Made by a program: the position numbers and the translations under genes | Source of the DNA: Myroides phaeus | GTDB lineage: Bacteria; Bacteroidota; Bacteroidia; Flavobacteriales; Flavobacteriaceae | Assembly (NCBI RefSeq): GCF_900099675.1 | Contig: NZ_FNDQ01000003.1 | Location: forward strand, 62,001-126,000 | Direction: 5' to 3' | DNA: 64,000 nt | Shown: in pieces, positions 52,928 through 60,901 of the stretch | Layout of the letters: every line of letters begins with the position of its first letter | Numbering within the stretch: position 1 is the first letter of the stretch | Notes under the pieces: model-generated | Seen by the model: the letters and a program-made list of their open reading frames with translations, nothing else | Databases searched by the model: none | Told to the model about the DNA's origin: nothing

Positions 52928-55702
52928 TTATAAATTCTTATCGAATACTTTTGCTATCGCATAAGCATAACGTTTTTTAGAACGTGTAGAACTTCCAGAA
53001 GCTGGAGCACTATATGCTTTTGTACCTGCATAACGTAAAGGTTTCTCGTGGAAATTCATTAACATATGTCCATATGCCCCCATGTTTTTAGGTTCTTCTT
53101 GAGCCCAAACATAATCGTCTGCATTTGAATATTTAGCAATAACTTCTTTCATTTGTTCGATAGGTAATGGGAACAATTGCTCGATACGAACAAATGCAAT
53201 ATCTTTTCTACCTAACTCCTCACGTTTAGCTACTAAGTCATAATAGAATTTACCACTACAGAATACTAATGATTTCACATCTTTAGCTTCAACTCCATTA
53301 TCATCGATAACAAATTGGAATTTACCGTCAGTAAACTCACTGATTGAAGAAACTGCTGATGGATGTCTTAATAAACTCTTAGGAGACATTACGATTAATG
53401 GTTTTCTAAAATTAGTAACCATTTGACGTCTCATTAAGTGGAAGAAGTTTGCAGGAGTCGTACAGTTTGCTACAAACATATTGTGCTCAGCACACAATTG
53501 TAAATAACGTTCTAAACGTGCTGATGAGTGTTCTGCTCCTTGGTTTTCATACCCGTGAGGCAATAACATCACAATACCATTTTGACTTGTCCACTTATCT
53601 TCCGCAGCAGAAATATATTGGTCCATCATAATTTGCGCACCATTAGAGAAATCTCCAAACTGTGCTTCCCAAATTGTTAATGTATTTGGATTTGTCAATG
53701 CATAACCATATTCAAAACCTAAAACAGCGTATTCAGCTAGCAATGAGTTAAAAATTCTCATTTGTCCTTTTTGGTTTTTCAATTGGTTTAACAAGATGAT
53801 TGACTCTTCTGTATCTTCTGTTTTAACTACTGCATGACGGTGAGAGAAAGTACCACGTTCTACATCTTGTCCTGACATACGAACATCATATCCTTCAGTC
53901 AATAAAGAACCATAAGCTAATAATTCACCCATTGCCCAGTCTAACTTATCCTTTTCGAAGAACATCGCTTGTCTGTCTCCAATTAGACGTTTAACTTTAT
54001 TGATGAATTTTTTATCTCCTGGTAATTCAGTAATTACATTTGCGATATCAGTTAAAACTTCTTTTGATACTTTTGTATCATAATCAGCTAACATTTCTTG
54101 AGCTCCAGCAAGTTTAAATCCTTCCCAGTTCTCTTCCATAAATGTTCTAATTTTAGCAAATTCGTTTTTACGTGAAATCTCTAAATCTTCCTCTAAAGCT
54201 CCTTTATATTGTTGTTCTAAAGAAGTAACGAAATTATCGTCAACGACTTTATCTTCTAACAATCTTGCATTGTAAATATTACGTGCATTAGGGTGCTTAG
54301 CAATTAATTTATATAAAATTGGTTGAGTGAACTTAGGCTCATCACCTTCGTTGTGTCCATATTTACGGTAACCTACCATATCAATAAATACGTCACGACC
54401 AAATTCCATACGATAGTCTAACGCAAATAAAAATGCTCTTACTGCAGCTTCAGTATCATCTGCATTTACGTGAAGTACAGGACATCCTGTTACTTTTGAA
54501 ATATCAGTAGAGTAAGTAGAAGAACGACCATCTGTATAGTTTGTAGTAAATCCTACTTGATTATTCAATACAATATGAATTGTTCCTTCCGTTTTGTATC
54601 CTCTTAATTGTGCCATTTGCACAATTTCATAAACAATACCTTGTCCAGAAATAGCAGCATCTCCGTGTAAAGCAATTGGCAATACTTTAGCTGGATTAGC
54701 AGCGAAAACTGTATCTTGTTTTGCTCTTGAAATACCTTCAATAACTGCACCCACAGTCTCTAAGTGAGAAGGGTTAGGTGTTAAGTTTACTTGAATTTCT
54801 TTCCCTGTTCTTGTTTTACGAGTTGATGTAAGACCTAAGTGGTATTTAACATCTCCATCAAATCCTTCCTCTGTATCGTAATCTTTTCCGTCAAACTCAG
54901 AGAAAATCTCTCTTGCTGGTTTCTTGAAAACATTCGCTAAAACGTTAAGACGCCCTCTGTGTGCCATACCCACTACGATTTCCTCTACTCCCTTTGTAGC
55001 AGCAGAATCCATCAAGAAATCCATTGCTGGTATTGCAGCTTCAAGACCCTCTAATGAGAAACGTTTTTGTCCAACATATTTTGTGTTTAGGAAGTTTTCA
55101 AATGATACAGCTTCAATCAACTTATGAAGAATCTCTTTTTTCTCCTCACTATTAAATCTCGCTTCTGGTGCTTCGTAATGATTTTGAATCCAATTTACTG
55201 CTTTTTCATCAGTAATATATTTGTATTCAATACCTAACGTTGAACAGTAAACTTTTTCTAACTGTGCAAGAATTTGTGATAAAGTTGAAGTTGGAAGTTG
55301 TATTGTTTTAGCAGCTTCAAAGCTAACATTCATATCAGCTTGAGAAAGACCAAACTTCTCTAAACTCAAATCGGGATGTTCAACTTTTCTATCTCTTACT
55401 GGGTTTGTTTTAGTTAACAAGTGCCCGTAAGTTCTATATGCGTCAATCAAGCGTAGTACAGCAAACTCTTTTTGAACTTGCTCTAACTGACCTGAATTAT
55501 TTACACTAGCATTGCTTGTCGGTGAAGTATATGCTTGTGACAACCGTTCTACAGGCCCATCACTGAATTCATTTGCGAAGTCAAAACCCTGAAAAAATGC
55601 TCTCCAACTTGGCTCAACACTATCAGGACTTTCTAAATATTGATCATATAACTCAGCAAAAAATGCAGTGTGCGCCGCATTTAAAAAGGAATATCTATCC
55701 AT
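52928..55702 (-). CDS. sucA: 2-oxoglutarate dehydrogenase E1
   Basis: SucA (OdhA) is the thiamine-diphosphate E1 that decarboxylates 2-oxoglutarate. The 924-residue protein starts with the E2-binding N-terminus (MDRYSFLNAAHTAFFAELYDQY). It continues with the ThDP-binding region (GMAHRGRLNVLANV, HGDAAISGQGIVYE, NNQVGFTT) and a transketolase-like pyrimidine domain containing SGQDVERGTFSHRHAV, and ends with a conserved C-terminal domain. The length is normal. A -7 box on the minus strand lies 40 bases upstream. sucB follows on the same transcript. Confidence 0.97.
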   Translation of the reverse strand: MDRYSFLNAAHTAFFAELYDQYLESPDSVEPSWRAFFQGFDFANEFSDGPVERLSQAYTSPTSNASVNNSGQLEQVQKEFAVLRLIDAYRTYGHLLTKTNPVRDRKVEHPDLSLEKFGLSQADMNVSFEAAKTIQLPTSTLSQILAQLEKVYCSTLGIEYKYITDEKAVNWIQNHYEAPEARFNSEEKKEILHKLIEAVSFENFLNTKYVGQKRFSLEGLEAAIPAMDFLMDSAATKGVEEIVVGMAHRGRLNVLANVFKKPAREIFSEFDGKDYDTEEGFDGDVKYHLGLTSTRKTRTGKEIQVNLTPNPSHLETVGAVIEGISRAKQDTVFAANPAKVLPIALHGDAAISGQGIVYEIVQMAQLRGYKTEGTIHIVLNNQVGFTTNYTDGRSSTYSTDISKVTGCPVLHVNADDTEAAVRAFLFALDYRMEFGRDVFIDMVGYRKYGHNEGDEPKFTQPILYKLIAKHPNARNIYNARLLEDKVVDDNFVTSLEQQYKGALEEDLEISRKNEFAKIRTFMEENWEGFKLAGAQEMLADYDTKVSKEVLTDIANVITELPGDKKFINKVKRLIGDRQAMFFEKDKLDWAMGELLAYGSLLTEGYDVRMSGQDVERGTFSHRHAVVKTEDTEESIILLNQLKNQKGQMRIFNSLLAEYAVLGFEYGYALTNPNTLTIWEAQFGDFSNGAQIMMDQYISAAEDKWTSQNGIVMLLPHGYENQGAEHSSARLERYLQLCAEHNMFVANCTTPANFFHLMRRQMVTNFRKPLIVMSPKSLLRHPSAVSSISEFTDGKFQFVIDDNGVEAKDVKSLVFCSGKFYYDLVAKREELGRKDIAFVRIEQLFPLPIEQMKEVIAKYSNADDYVWAQEEPKNMGAYGHMLMNFHEKPLRYAGTKAYSAPASGSSTRSKKRYAYAIAKVFDKNL

Positions 55703-55741
55703 AATTTCGTCTAAAGACCTTTTGTTTAAATATTATACATA

Positions 55742-55749
55742 CAAAAATA
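55742..55749 (-). promoter_or_regulatory. -7 box of sucA
   Basis: The minus strand reads TATTTTTG, exact consensus, 39 bases before the ATG. Confidence 0.5.
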
Positions 55750-55817
55750 CAAACTCTTTATGAGAATACTCTAAGTTTTTACTTATTTTTATCTCATAAT
55801 TAATCTACAAAACAGAA

Positions 55818-56393
55818 ATGAAAATATTTAATGTCAACTCTTTATTGCTTTTTTTGTCAATATCGTTTTTTTTAAATACCTCTACTTCTATTCTTGCACA
55901 AGAATCCAAAAATAATACCAAAAATCACGATTTTAATAAAAATTGGAAATTTGGGGGTGGTTTAGGTATAGGGTTTGGAAGCGGGTATACTGATATTATG
56001 ATTGCTCCAAGTGCTATTTACCAAGTAAATGAGTATTTTAGCGCTGGTGTAGGTCTACAAGGTAGTTACATACAAAGTAAAGATAGGGGGTACTATTATT
56101 CTTCTATAAAAGAATATGATTCGTGGTTATATGGAGGAAGTTTAATCGCTTTGTCTAACCCTATTCCTCAATTACAGCTTTCTGCTGAACTGGAACAGTT
56201 AAGAGTTAATAATAATTACACTTATTACGATAGAGAAAAAGCAAGCGATAACTTCTGGAATACTGCCCTATTTTTAGGGATAGGTTATAGCAGTGGCCCT
56301 GTTACAATAGGTATCCGTTATAATGTTCTTTACAAAGAAAAAGATATGGTTTACGGCGGGGCTTATATGCCGTTTGTTAGAATGTATTTCTAA
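55818..56393 (+). CDS. Small outer-membrane beta-barrel protein
   Basis: This 191-residue protein has a signal peptide (ending near SILAQ, residue 28). It then shows alternating glycine/aromatic strands (KFGGGLGIGFGSGYTDIMIAPS, FSAGVGLQGSY, FLGIGYSSGPVTIGIRYNVLY) ending in VRMYF, as expected of a small 8-strand barrel. Homologues beside sucA in flavobacteria often carry the name alpha-ketoglutarate decarboxylase, apparently copied from the neighbour; nothing in this sequence supports an enzyme. The function is unknown. It diverges from sucA, and its 3' end overlaps the convergent gene by 17 bases. Confidence 0.75.
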   Translation: MKIFNVNSLLLFLSISFFLNTSTSILAQESKNNTKNHDFNKNWKFGGGLGIGFGSGYTDIMIAPSAIYQVNEYFSAGVGLQGSYIQSKDRGYYYSSIKEYDSWLYGGSLIALSNPIPQLQLSAELEQLRVNNNYTYYDREKASDNFWNTALFLGIGYSSGPVTIGIRYNVLYKEKDMVYGGAYMPFVRMYF

Positions 56394-56721
56394 TAACCAC
56401 CTTTTGAAATTCTCGTTTTAACAACAAGAATGCAATGCGTTCAAGATATTCTTCTATATCTTGACTTTTAATAGCTTTGACATCTGCTTCTGCTACATCA
56501 ACCCTATATAAAAGGTTGGAAAACTTTGAAACAGATGTCGAAGTTATTACTCTATGTAACTCATTGACTACCTGAACAACTAATTCTGCAGGAGTCTGTG
56601 CTGTAAATTCAATATCTAAATCAACGGCCATCTGAAAGTCTTTCTGAACTTGTTTAACCAAGTCATCAAAAAAATGGGTTTCGCTAATTTGTTGCTCTAA
56701 GTATTCTACAGCTTGTAACAT
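56377..56721 (-). CDS. Small cytoplasmic protein of unknown function
   Basis: I do not recognise this 114-residue protein. It has no signal or membrane segment and appears mostly helical and acidic (LEQQISETHFFDDLVKQVQKDF, ELVVQVVNELHRVI, IEEYLERIAFLLLKREF). It starts 11 bases after the polyprenyl synthase stop and is therefore probably cotranscribed with it, which might imply a link to isoprenoid metabolism, but no motif supports this. Its 3' end overlaps the barrel gene by 17 bases, an unusually tight convergent arrangement. It looks like a conserved hypothetical gene. Confidence 0.65.
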   Translation of the reverse strand: MLQAVEYLEQQISETHFFDDLVKQVQKDFQMAVDLDIEFTAQTPAELVVQVVNELHRVITSTSVSKFSNLLYRVDVAEADVKAIKSQDIEEYLERIAFLLLKREFQKVVIRNTF

Positions 56722-56732
56722 AATTATCTTAT

Positions 56733-57707
56733 TTAAACTCTTCTATTCATTAATTCATTACTGAATACTTGTAGTAATTCTTTCTTTTCTGCTGGAATAT
56801 CCATTCCATCTAAAATACTAAGAGCTTTTTCAGTATAGTCTTTAATCAACGTTTGTGAATCTGTTGCTGAGGTAGTCTCTACAAATAATTCTTTTACGCG
56901 TTTAATTTTTGCAGCTTCATCTCCTTCTGTTGTAGAGAAATATTTCGTTAACTCTTGTTTCTGCTCAGCAGTCCCATTAATTAATGCTTTCAAGTATAAA
57001 TACGTTTTCTTGTTTTCAAGAATATCGCCTCCTATCGTTTTTCCAAATGTTGCTTCGTCTCCAAAGGCATCTAAATAATCGTCTTGTAATTGGAAAGCTA
57101 ACCCTAAGTTTAATCCAAAATCATAAATGTCATTCGCATTTTTCTCACTTGTCTTAGCTACTATTGCTCCCATTTTTAAAGCAGCTCCTACTAAAACAGC
57201 TGTTTTATACTCAATCATTTTTAAGTACTCCGGAATCTGAACATCATTTCTTTTTTCGAAACAAATATCCCACTGCTGACCTTCACATACTTCTATCGCT
57301 GTTTTGCTAAACAATTTTGCTAAATCTCTGAATGTCTCTGGCTCATACTCTTCAAAATATTGATAAGCCAAGATTAACATTGCGTCTCCTGATAAAATAG
57401 CTGTATTTACATCCCATTTCTCATGTACTGTTGCATTCCCTCTTCTCAATGAGGCATCATCCATAATATCGTCGTGCATCAATGAGAAATTGTGAAACAA
57501 TTCGATGGCAGTAGCCGCATGAATCGCTTTATTAGCTTCTATTCCAAAAACTTCAGCTGACATTAATGTCAATACCGGACGAATTTGTTTCCCTCCAAGG
57601 GATAAAATATATGAGATAGGATCGTATAAATCCTTAGGGGATCTATCTAAAGAAATAGACTCTATAAAAGCAGATATCTGCTCTTTGTATTTAACGATTG
57701 ATTGCAT
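56733..57707 (-). CDS. Polyprenyl diphosphate synthase
   Basis: This 324-residue all-helical prenyltransferase has the first aspartate-rich motif DDIMD (in LMHDDIMDDASLRRG, about residues 85-90), the second in FQLQDDYLDAFGD (about 211-215), and a conserved GGKQIRPVLTL segment near residue 40 for the allylic substrate. These identify a trans-type prenyl synthase that extends isoprenoid chains for quinones or carotenoids. The final chain length cannot be set from sequence alone. It diverges from the TetR gene, and the tandem dyads lie about 80-140 bases upstream of its start. Confidence 0.93.
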   Translation of the reverse strand: MQSIVKYKEQISAFIESISLDRSPKDLYDPISYILSLGGKQIRPVLTLMSAEVFGIEANKAIHAATAIELFHNFSLMHDDIMDDASLRRGNATVHEKWDVNTAILSGDAMLILAYQYFEEYEPETFRDLAKLFSKTAIEVCEGQQWDICFEKRNDVQIPEYLKMIEYKTAVLVGAALKMGAIVAKTSEKNANDIYDFGLNLGLAFQLQDDYLDAFGDEATFGKTIGGDILENKKTYLYLKALINGTAEQKQELTKYFSTTEGDEAAKIKRVKELFVETTSATDSQTLIKDYTEKALSILDGMDIPAEKKELLQVFSNELMNRRV

Positions 57708-57784
57708 TTCACTAAAAATTTTGTGTAAAAATACGCGTTTTTTTTAAGTATAACGACTATCCTAACATTAATACTTCTAAACAC

Positions 57785-57849
57785 GGAAACTTTTTAACAA
57801 GTTAAAGTTTTCTTAACACCAAGGAAACTATAAAACTTAATTAGTTTCC
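57785..57849. promoter_or_regulatory. Two tandem inverted repeats before the TetR gene, likely operators
   Basis: GGAAACT with a 14-base spacer and AGTTTTC (57785-57812), then GGAAACT with a 13-base spacer and AGTTTCC (57823-57849). Their centres are about 37 bases apart and the second ends 5 bases before the -7 box. This is the arrangement expected for autoregulation. Confidence 0.65.
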
Positions 57850-57853
57850 ATAG

Positions 57854-57861
57854 TATATTTG
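57854..57861 (+). promoter_or_regulatory. -7 box of the TetR/efflux operon
   Basis: TATATTTG, exact consensus, 20 bases before the ATG and directly after the second dyad. Confidence 0.7.
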
Positions 57862-57881
57862 CCTCCACAAAACAAGAACTT

Positions 57882-58493
57882 ATGGAATCTGAAATTTTAT
57901 TAAAGGCAACAGAAATGTTTTTAGCTCAAGGGTATAAGACTGTTACAATGGATGATATCGCATCTGAATTGTCTATCTCTAAAAAAACAATCTATCAATA
58001 TTATAGTTCAAAACCTGAATTGATTGAAAAGAGTTTAGCTTATTTAAATCAAAAGTTCATTGAACAATTAGAAATCACTATTGCTAAAAACCACGGAGCT
58101 ATTGAAGAAATAGTTATGTCTCACGAAGACATTGATAAGATTTTTGCCATTGATACTTCTGCTTCTTTGTACCAACTGAATAAATACTATCCTAAAGTTT
58201 GTGAAAAACAAAAAGCTTTTCACCGTAAAAAGTATTTACATATCATCCAAAGAAACTTAGAGAAAGGAATCAAAGAAGGAGTTTATAGAAATAATATAGA
58301 CATCGAATATGTATCAAGATTCCACTTGGCTTCGGTTTGTGCTATTGATGATATTGAATACTTTCCAATAGAAGAGTTTGATCAAAAAGAAATACACAGC
58401 CAACATTTAGAATACCATATCAGAAGTATCGCTACAGAAAAAGGGGTACAATTATTTGAAAAATTAATTAAAGATAAAAATACGAATGAATAG
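57882..58493 (+). CDS. TetR/AcrR-family repressor of the efflux operon
   Basis: This 203-residue protein has an N-terminal helix-turn-helix (residues about 5-52: ATEMFLAQGYKTVTMDDIASELSISKKTIYQYYSSK), the strong TetR signature, and an unrelated C-terminal ligand domain. As the first gene of the efflux operon it most likely represses its own transcript through the dyads at 57785-57849. The ligand is unknown. Its stop overlaps the start of the TolC gene by 8 bases. Confidence 0.93.
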   Translation: MESEILLKATEMFLAQGYKTVTMDDIASELSISKKTIYQYYSSKPELIEKSLAYLNQKFIEQLEITIAKNHGAIEEIVMSHEDIDKIFAIDTSASLYQLNKYYPKVCEKQKAFHRKKYLHIIQRNLEKGIKEGVYRNNIDIEYVSRFHLASVCAIDDIEYFPIEEFDQKEIHSQHLEYHIRSIATEKGVQLFEKLIKDKNTNE

Positions 58494-59808
58494 ATACACG
58501 CTAACGTCTGTACTATTGCTCTTCAGTTTTTTTGCTATTGCACAAAATAGAGAGCTTTCACTTAAAGATGCTTTACTGCACGCTTTAGAATTTAAAGCTG
58601 AAGCTAAAATTGCTGATTTAGATATCACAAATAGTCAATATCAAATCGAAGAGGTCCGAGCAAATGCTTTGCCTCATTTGAATATTGAAGCTAATGTAGT
58701 TAACAACCCTCTTATTCAAAAAATGCCACTGACTTTAGGAGATCAAACTCAAATGATTCCGGTTAACTTAAAGTGGAACTCTCAAGCTACTGCTACGGTT
58801 TCACAGGTATTGTTCAACCAAGCTGTTTTTATGGGCTTGAAGGCAGCAAGAACGGCTAAAGATTTTTATATCATCAATAAAGAGCTGACTGATGAATTAA
58901 TCATTGAGAAGGTTTCTACTACTTATTACCAAGTTTTTCAAGCGAAAGAAATGTTGTCTACAATTGAAACTACTATCGCCAGTACAACGAAAATAATGAA
59001 GATTATTGAGGACTTACATAAAAACGGTTTGGCAACTCAGATTGACTTAGATCGTACTAAAGTGAGCTTAAGTAACCTACAAGCACAAAGACAGCAAATC
59101 GTTAATGCGGTTGACTTACAACAAAACGCTTTGAAGTTTTTAATTGGAATGGACTTAAATGAGGAAATTACCTTAGCTAACAACTCTTTCGAGATTGATG
59201 AGTCTATTGTACTATTAGACAATAAAATAGACAATAGAACCGAAATTCACTTGCTTGAAAAACAAAAGGATTTACTGAATTACAAGAAAAAAGCAAGCCA
59301 AGCAGACTACTACCCTTCTCTTGCTGCTTTTGGTACGATGAATTACCAAGGAACAGGAAGTGAGTTTGTATGGGGTAAGAAACCAAGTGAAGGTGTATTT
59401 TGGACTAATAATGCAATGGTTGGATTAAGCTTAAAGGTTCCGGTGTTTAACGGTTTTGAAACAAGGGCTAAAGTAAGACAAGTTAAAATTGAATTAGACA
59501 AAATAGATGTGCAATTACAAGATACGAAAAACGCCTTGACATTAGCATTTAAAAATGCACAGAAATCGCTTGAAAACTCTCTAATTTCAATCAACATTCA
59601 AAAAGATAATGTCGAATTGGCTAAAAGTATTTTAAGCAATATCCAAAACAATTATAAACACGGATTAGCTACTTTAACTGACTTGCTTAATGCAGAAAAT
59701 GCTTTTACGCAAGCAGAAAACAATTACACTACATCTATACTTGATTATAAATTATCTGAAATACAATTGATAAAAGCTCAAGGAGAATTAAAATCTTTAC
59801 TTGACTAA
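58486..59808 (+). CDS. TolC-family outer-membrane efflux protein
   Basis: This 440-residue protein has a signal (ending FAIAQ, residue 20) and two repeats of the outer-membrane efflux domain. It shows the typical helical coiled-coil segments, including DLDRTKVSLSNLQAQRQQIV and the second-half equivalent ATLTDLLNAENAFTQAENNY. It forms the trimeric outer-membrane channel of a tripartite pump with the adaptor and RND genes that follow. The start overlaps the TetR stop by 8 bases; the adaptor follows 11 bases later. Confidence 0.94.
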   Translation: MNRYTLTSVLLLFSFFAIAQNRELSLKDALLHALEFKAEAKIADLDITNSQYQIEEVRANALPHLNIEANVVNNPLIQKMPLTLGDQTQMIPVNLKWNSQATATVSQVLFNQAVFMGLKAARTAKDFYIINKELTDELIIEKVSTTYYQVFQAKEMLSTIETTIASTTKIMKIIEDLHKNGLATQIDLDRTKVSLSNLQAQRQQIVNAVDLQQNALKFLIGMDLNEEITLANNSFEIDESIVLLDNKIDNRTEIHLLEKQKDLLNYKKKASQADYYPSLAAFGTMNYQGTGSEFVWGKKPSEGVFWTNNAMVGLSLKVPVFNGFETRAKVRQVKIELDKIDVQLQDTKNALTLAFKNAQKSLENSLISINIQKDNVELAKSILSNIQNNYKHGLATLTDLLNAENAFTQAENNYTTSILDYKLSEIQLIKAQGELKSLLD

Positions 59809-59819
59809 CACCTAATACT

Positions 59820-60881
59820 ATGAAAAAAATAATTACAGCTCTTGTAGTGATCGCACTACTTGGTGGTACTACCTATATCTTGACAAGCAATAAATCTAAA
59901 AATGAAGCGGAAACTACAATTGTAGCAGAAAAAAGTACTATTATTTCTGTTCGTGCAGAACAAGCTAAAATTCAAAACATAAATGCTAATTATAAAGCTA
60001 ATGGAAACTTTATGCCTTTTCAAGAGGTAATTATCTCTGCTGAAACTCCTGGACGCGTTATCAAATTATTGGTTGACGAAGGTACTTCTGTGCGAAAAGG
60101 ACAAGCTTTAGCCTTGATAAATGTTGACCAAATAAATGTGCAATTACAAAATGCAGAAGCTGCTTATGCTACTGCTAAAGCTGATTTGGCTCGCTTTGAA
60201 AGCGCTTTCAATACAGGTGGGGTAACTAAACAGCAATTAGACCAAGTGAAATTATTAGTGAAAAATGCGGAGGCTAATCTTAACTCTGCACGAATCACAG
60301 CTAATGATACACATATCAAGGCTCCTATAGACGGGATCATCAATAAAAAACACGTTGAGTTAGGAACTTTCGTTGCTCCAGGTGCTCCTCTTTTTGAATT
60401 AGTAAACGTAAATCAATTGAAATTGAGAGTTAATGTTGACGAACAACACGTTGCTAACTTAAAAGAAGGTGATGTAATCAAGGTTAAAGCAAGTGTATTG
60501 TCAAATGAAGAGTTTCAAGGTAAAGTTACTTTTATCGCTCCTAAGGCTGATGCTGCTTTAAACTTTCCAGTGGACTTACTAATTACAAATAATGCCAATG
60601 CTAAGTTAAGAGCTGGTATGTATGGTTCTGCTTATTTTGACTCCGAAGAAAACCAAGCTACTCCTATTTTAATGGTTCCAAGAAATGCCTTTGTAGGTAG
60701 TGTTAGCTCAAATCTAATTTACACTGTTGTTAATGATAAAGCGATTGCCAAAACAGTTGTTTCAGGTAGAAACTTTGGGGACTTCGTAGAAATTTTAGAC
60801 GGACTTAAAGAAGGGGATACAGTTATCACTTCAGGACAAATTAACTTAACAGATAACGCATCTGTTACAATCATTAAATAA
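59820..60881 (+). CDS. RND efflux periplasmic adaptor (membrane fusion protein)
   Basis: This 353-residue adaptor has one N-terminal membrane segment (about 5-22) and no lipobox. The barrel-sandwich and hairpin domain (lipoyl-like GRVIKLLVDEGTSVRKGQ, DTHIKAPIDGIINKKHVELG) is followed by a beta-barrel domain (LKLRVNVDEQHVANLKEGD) and a membrane-proximal domain. It links the inner-membrane pump to the TolC channel. It is a little shorter than AcrA but has all domains. It lies between the TolC and RND pump genes in one operon. Confidence 0.95.
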   Translation: MKKIITALVVIALLGGTTYILTSNKSKNEAETTIVAEKSTIISVRAEQAKIQNINANYKANGNFMPFQEVIISAETPGRVIKLLVDEGTSVRKGQALALINVDQINVQLQNAEAAYATAKADLARFESAFNTGGVTKQQLDQVKLLVKNAEANLNSARITANDTHIKAPIDGIINKKHVELGTFVAPGAPLFELVNVNQLKLRVNVDEQHVANLKEGDVIKVKASVLSNEEFQGKVTFIAPKADAALNFPVDLLITNNANAKLRAGMYGSAYFDSEENQATPILMVPRNAFVGSVSSNLIYTVVNDKAIAKTVVSGRNFGDFVEILDGLKEGDTVITSGQINLTDNASVTIIK

Positions 60882-60901
60882 CATCCCTAAAGGATTTACT
60901 T

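Noticed and set aside
57785..57849. Tandem repeats as a CRISPR or mobile element
   Set aside because: Only two dyads with a promoter directly attached; the layout fits repressor operators.
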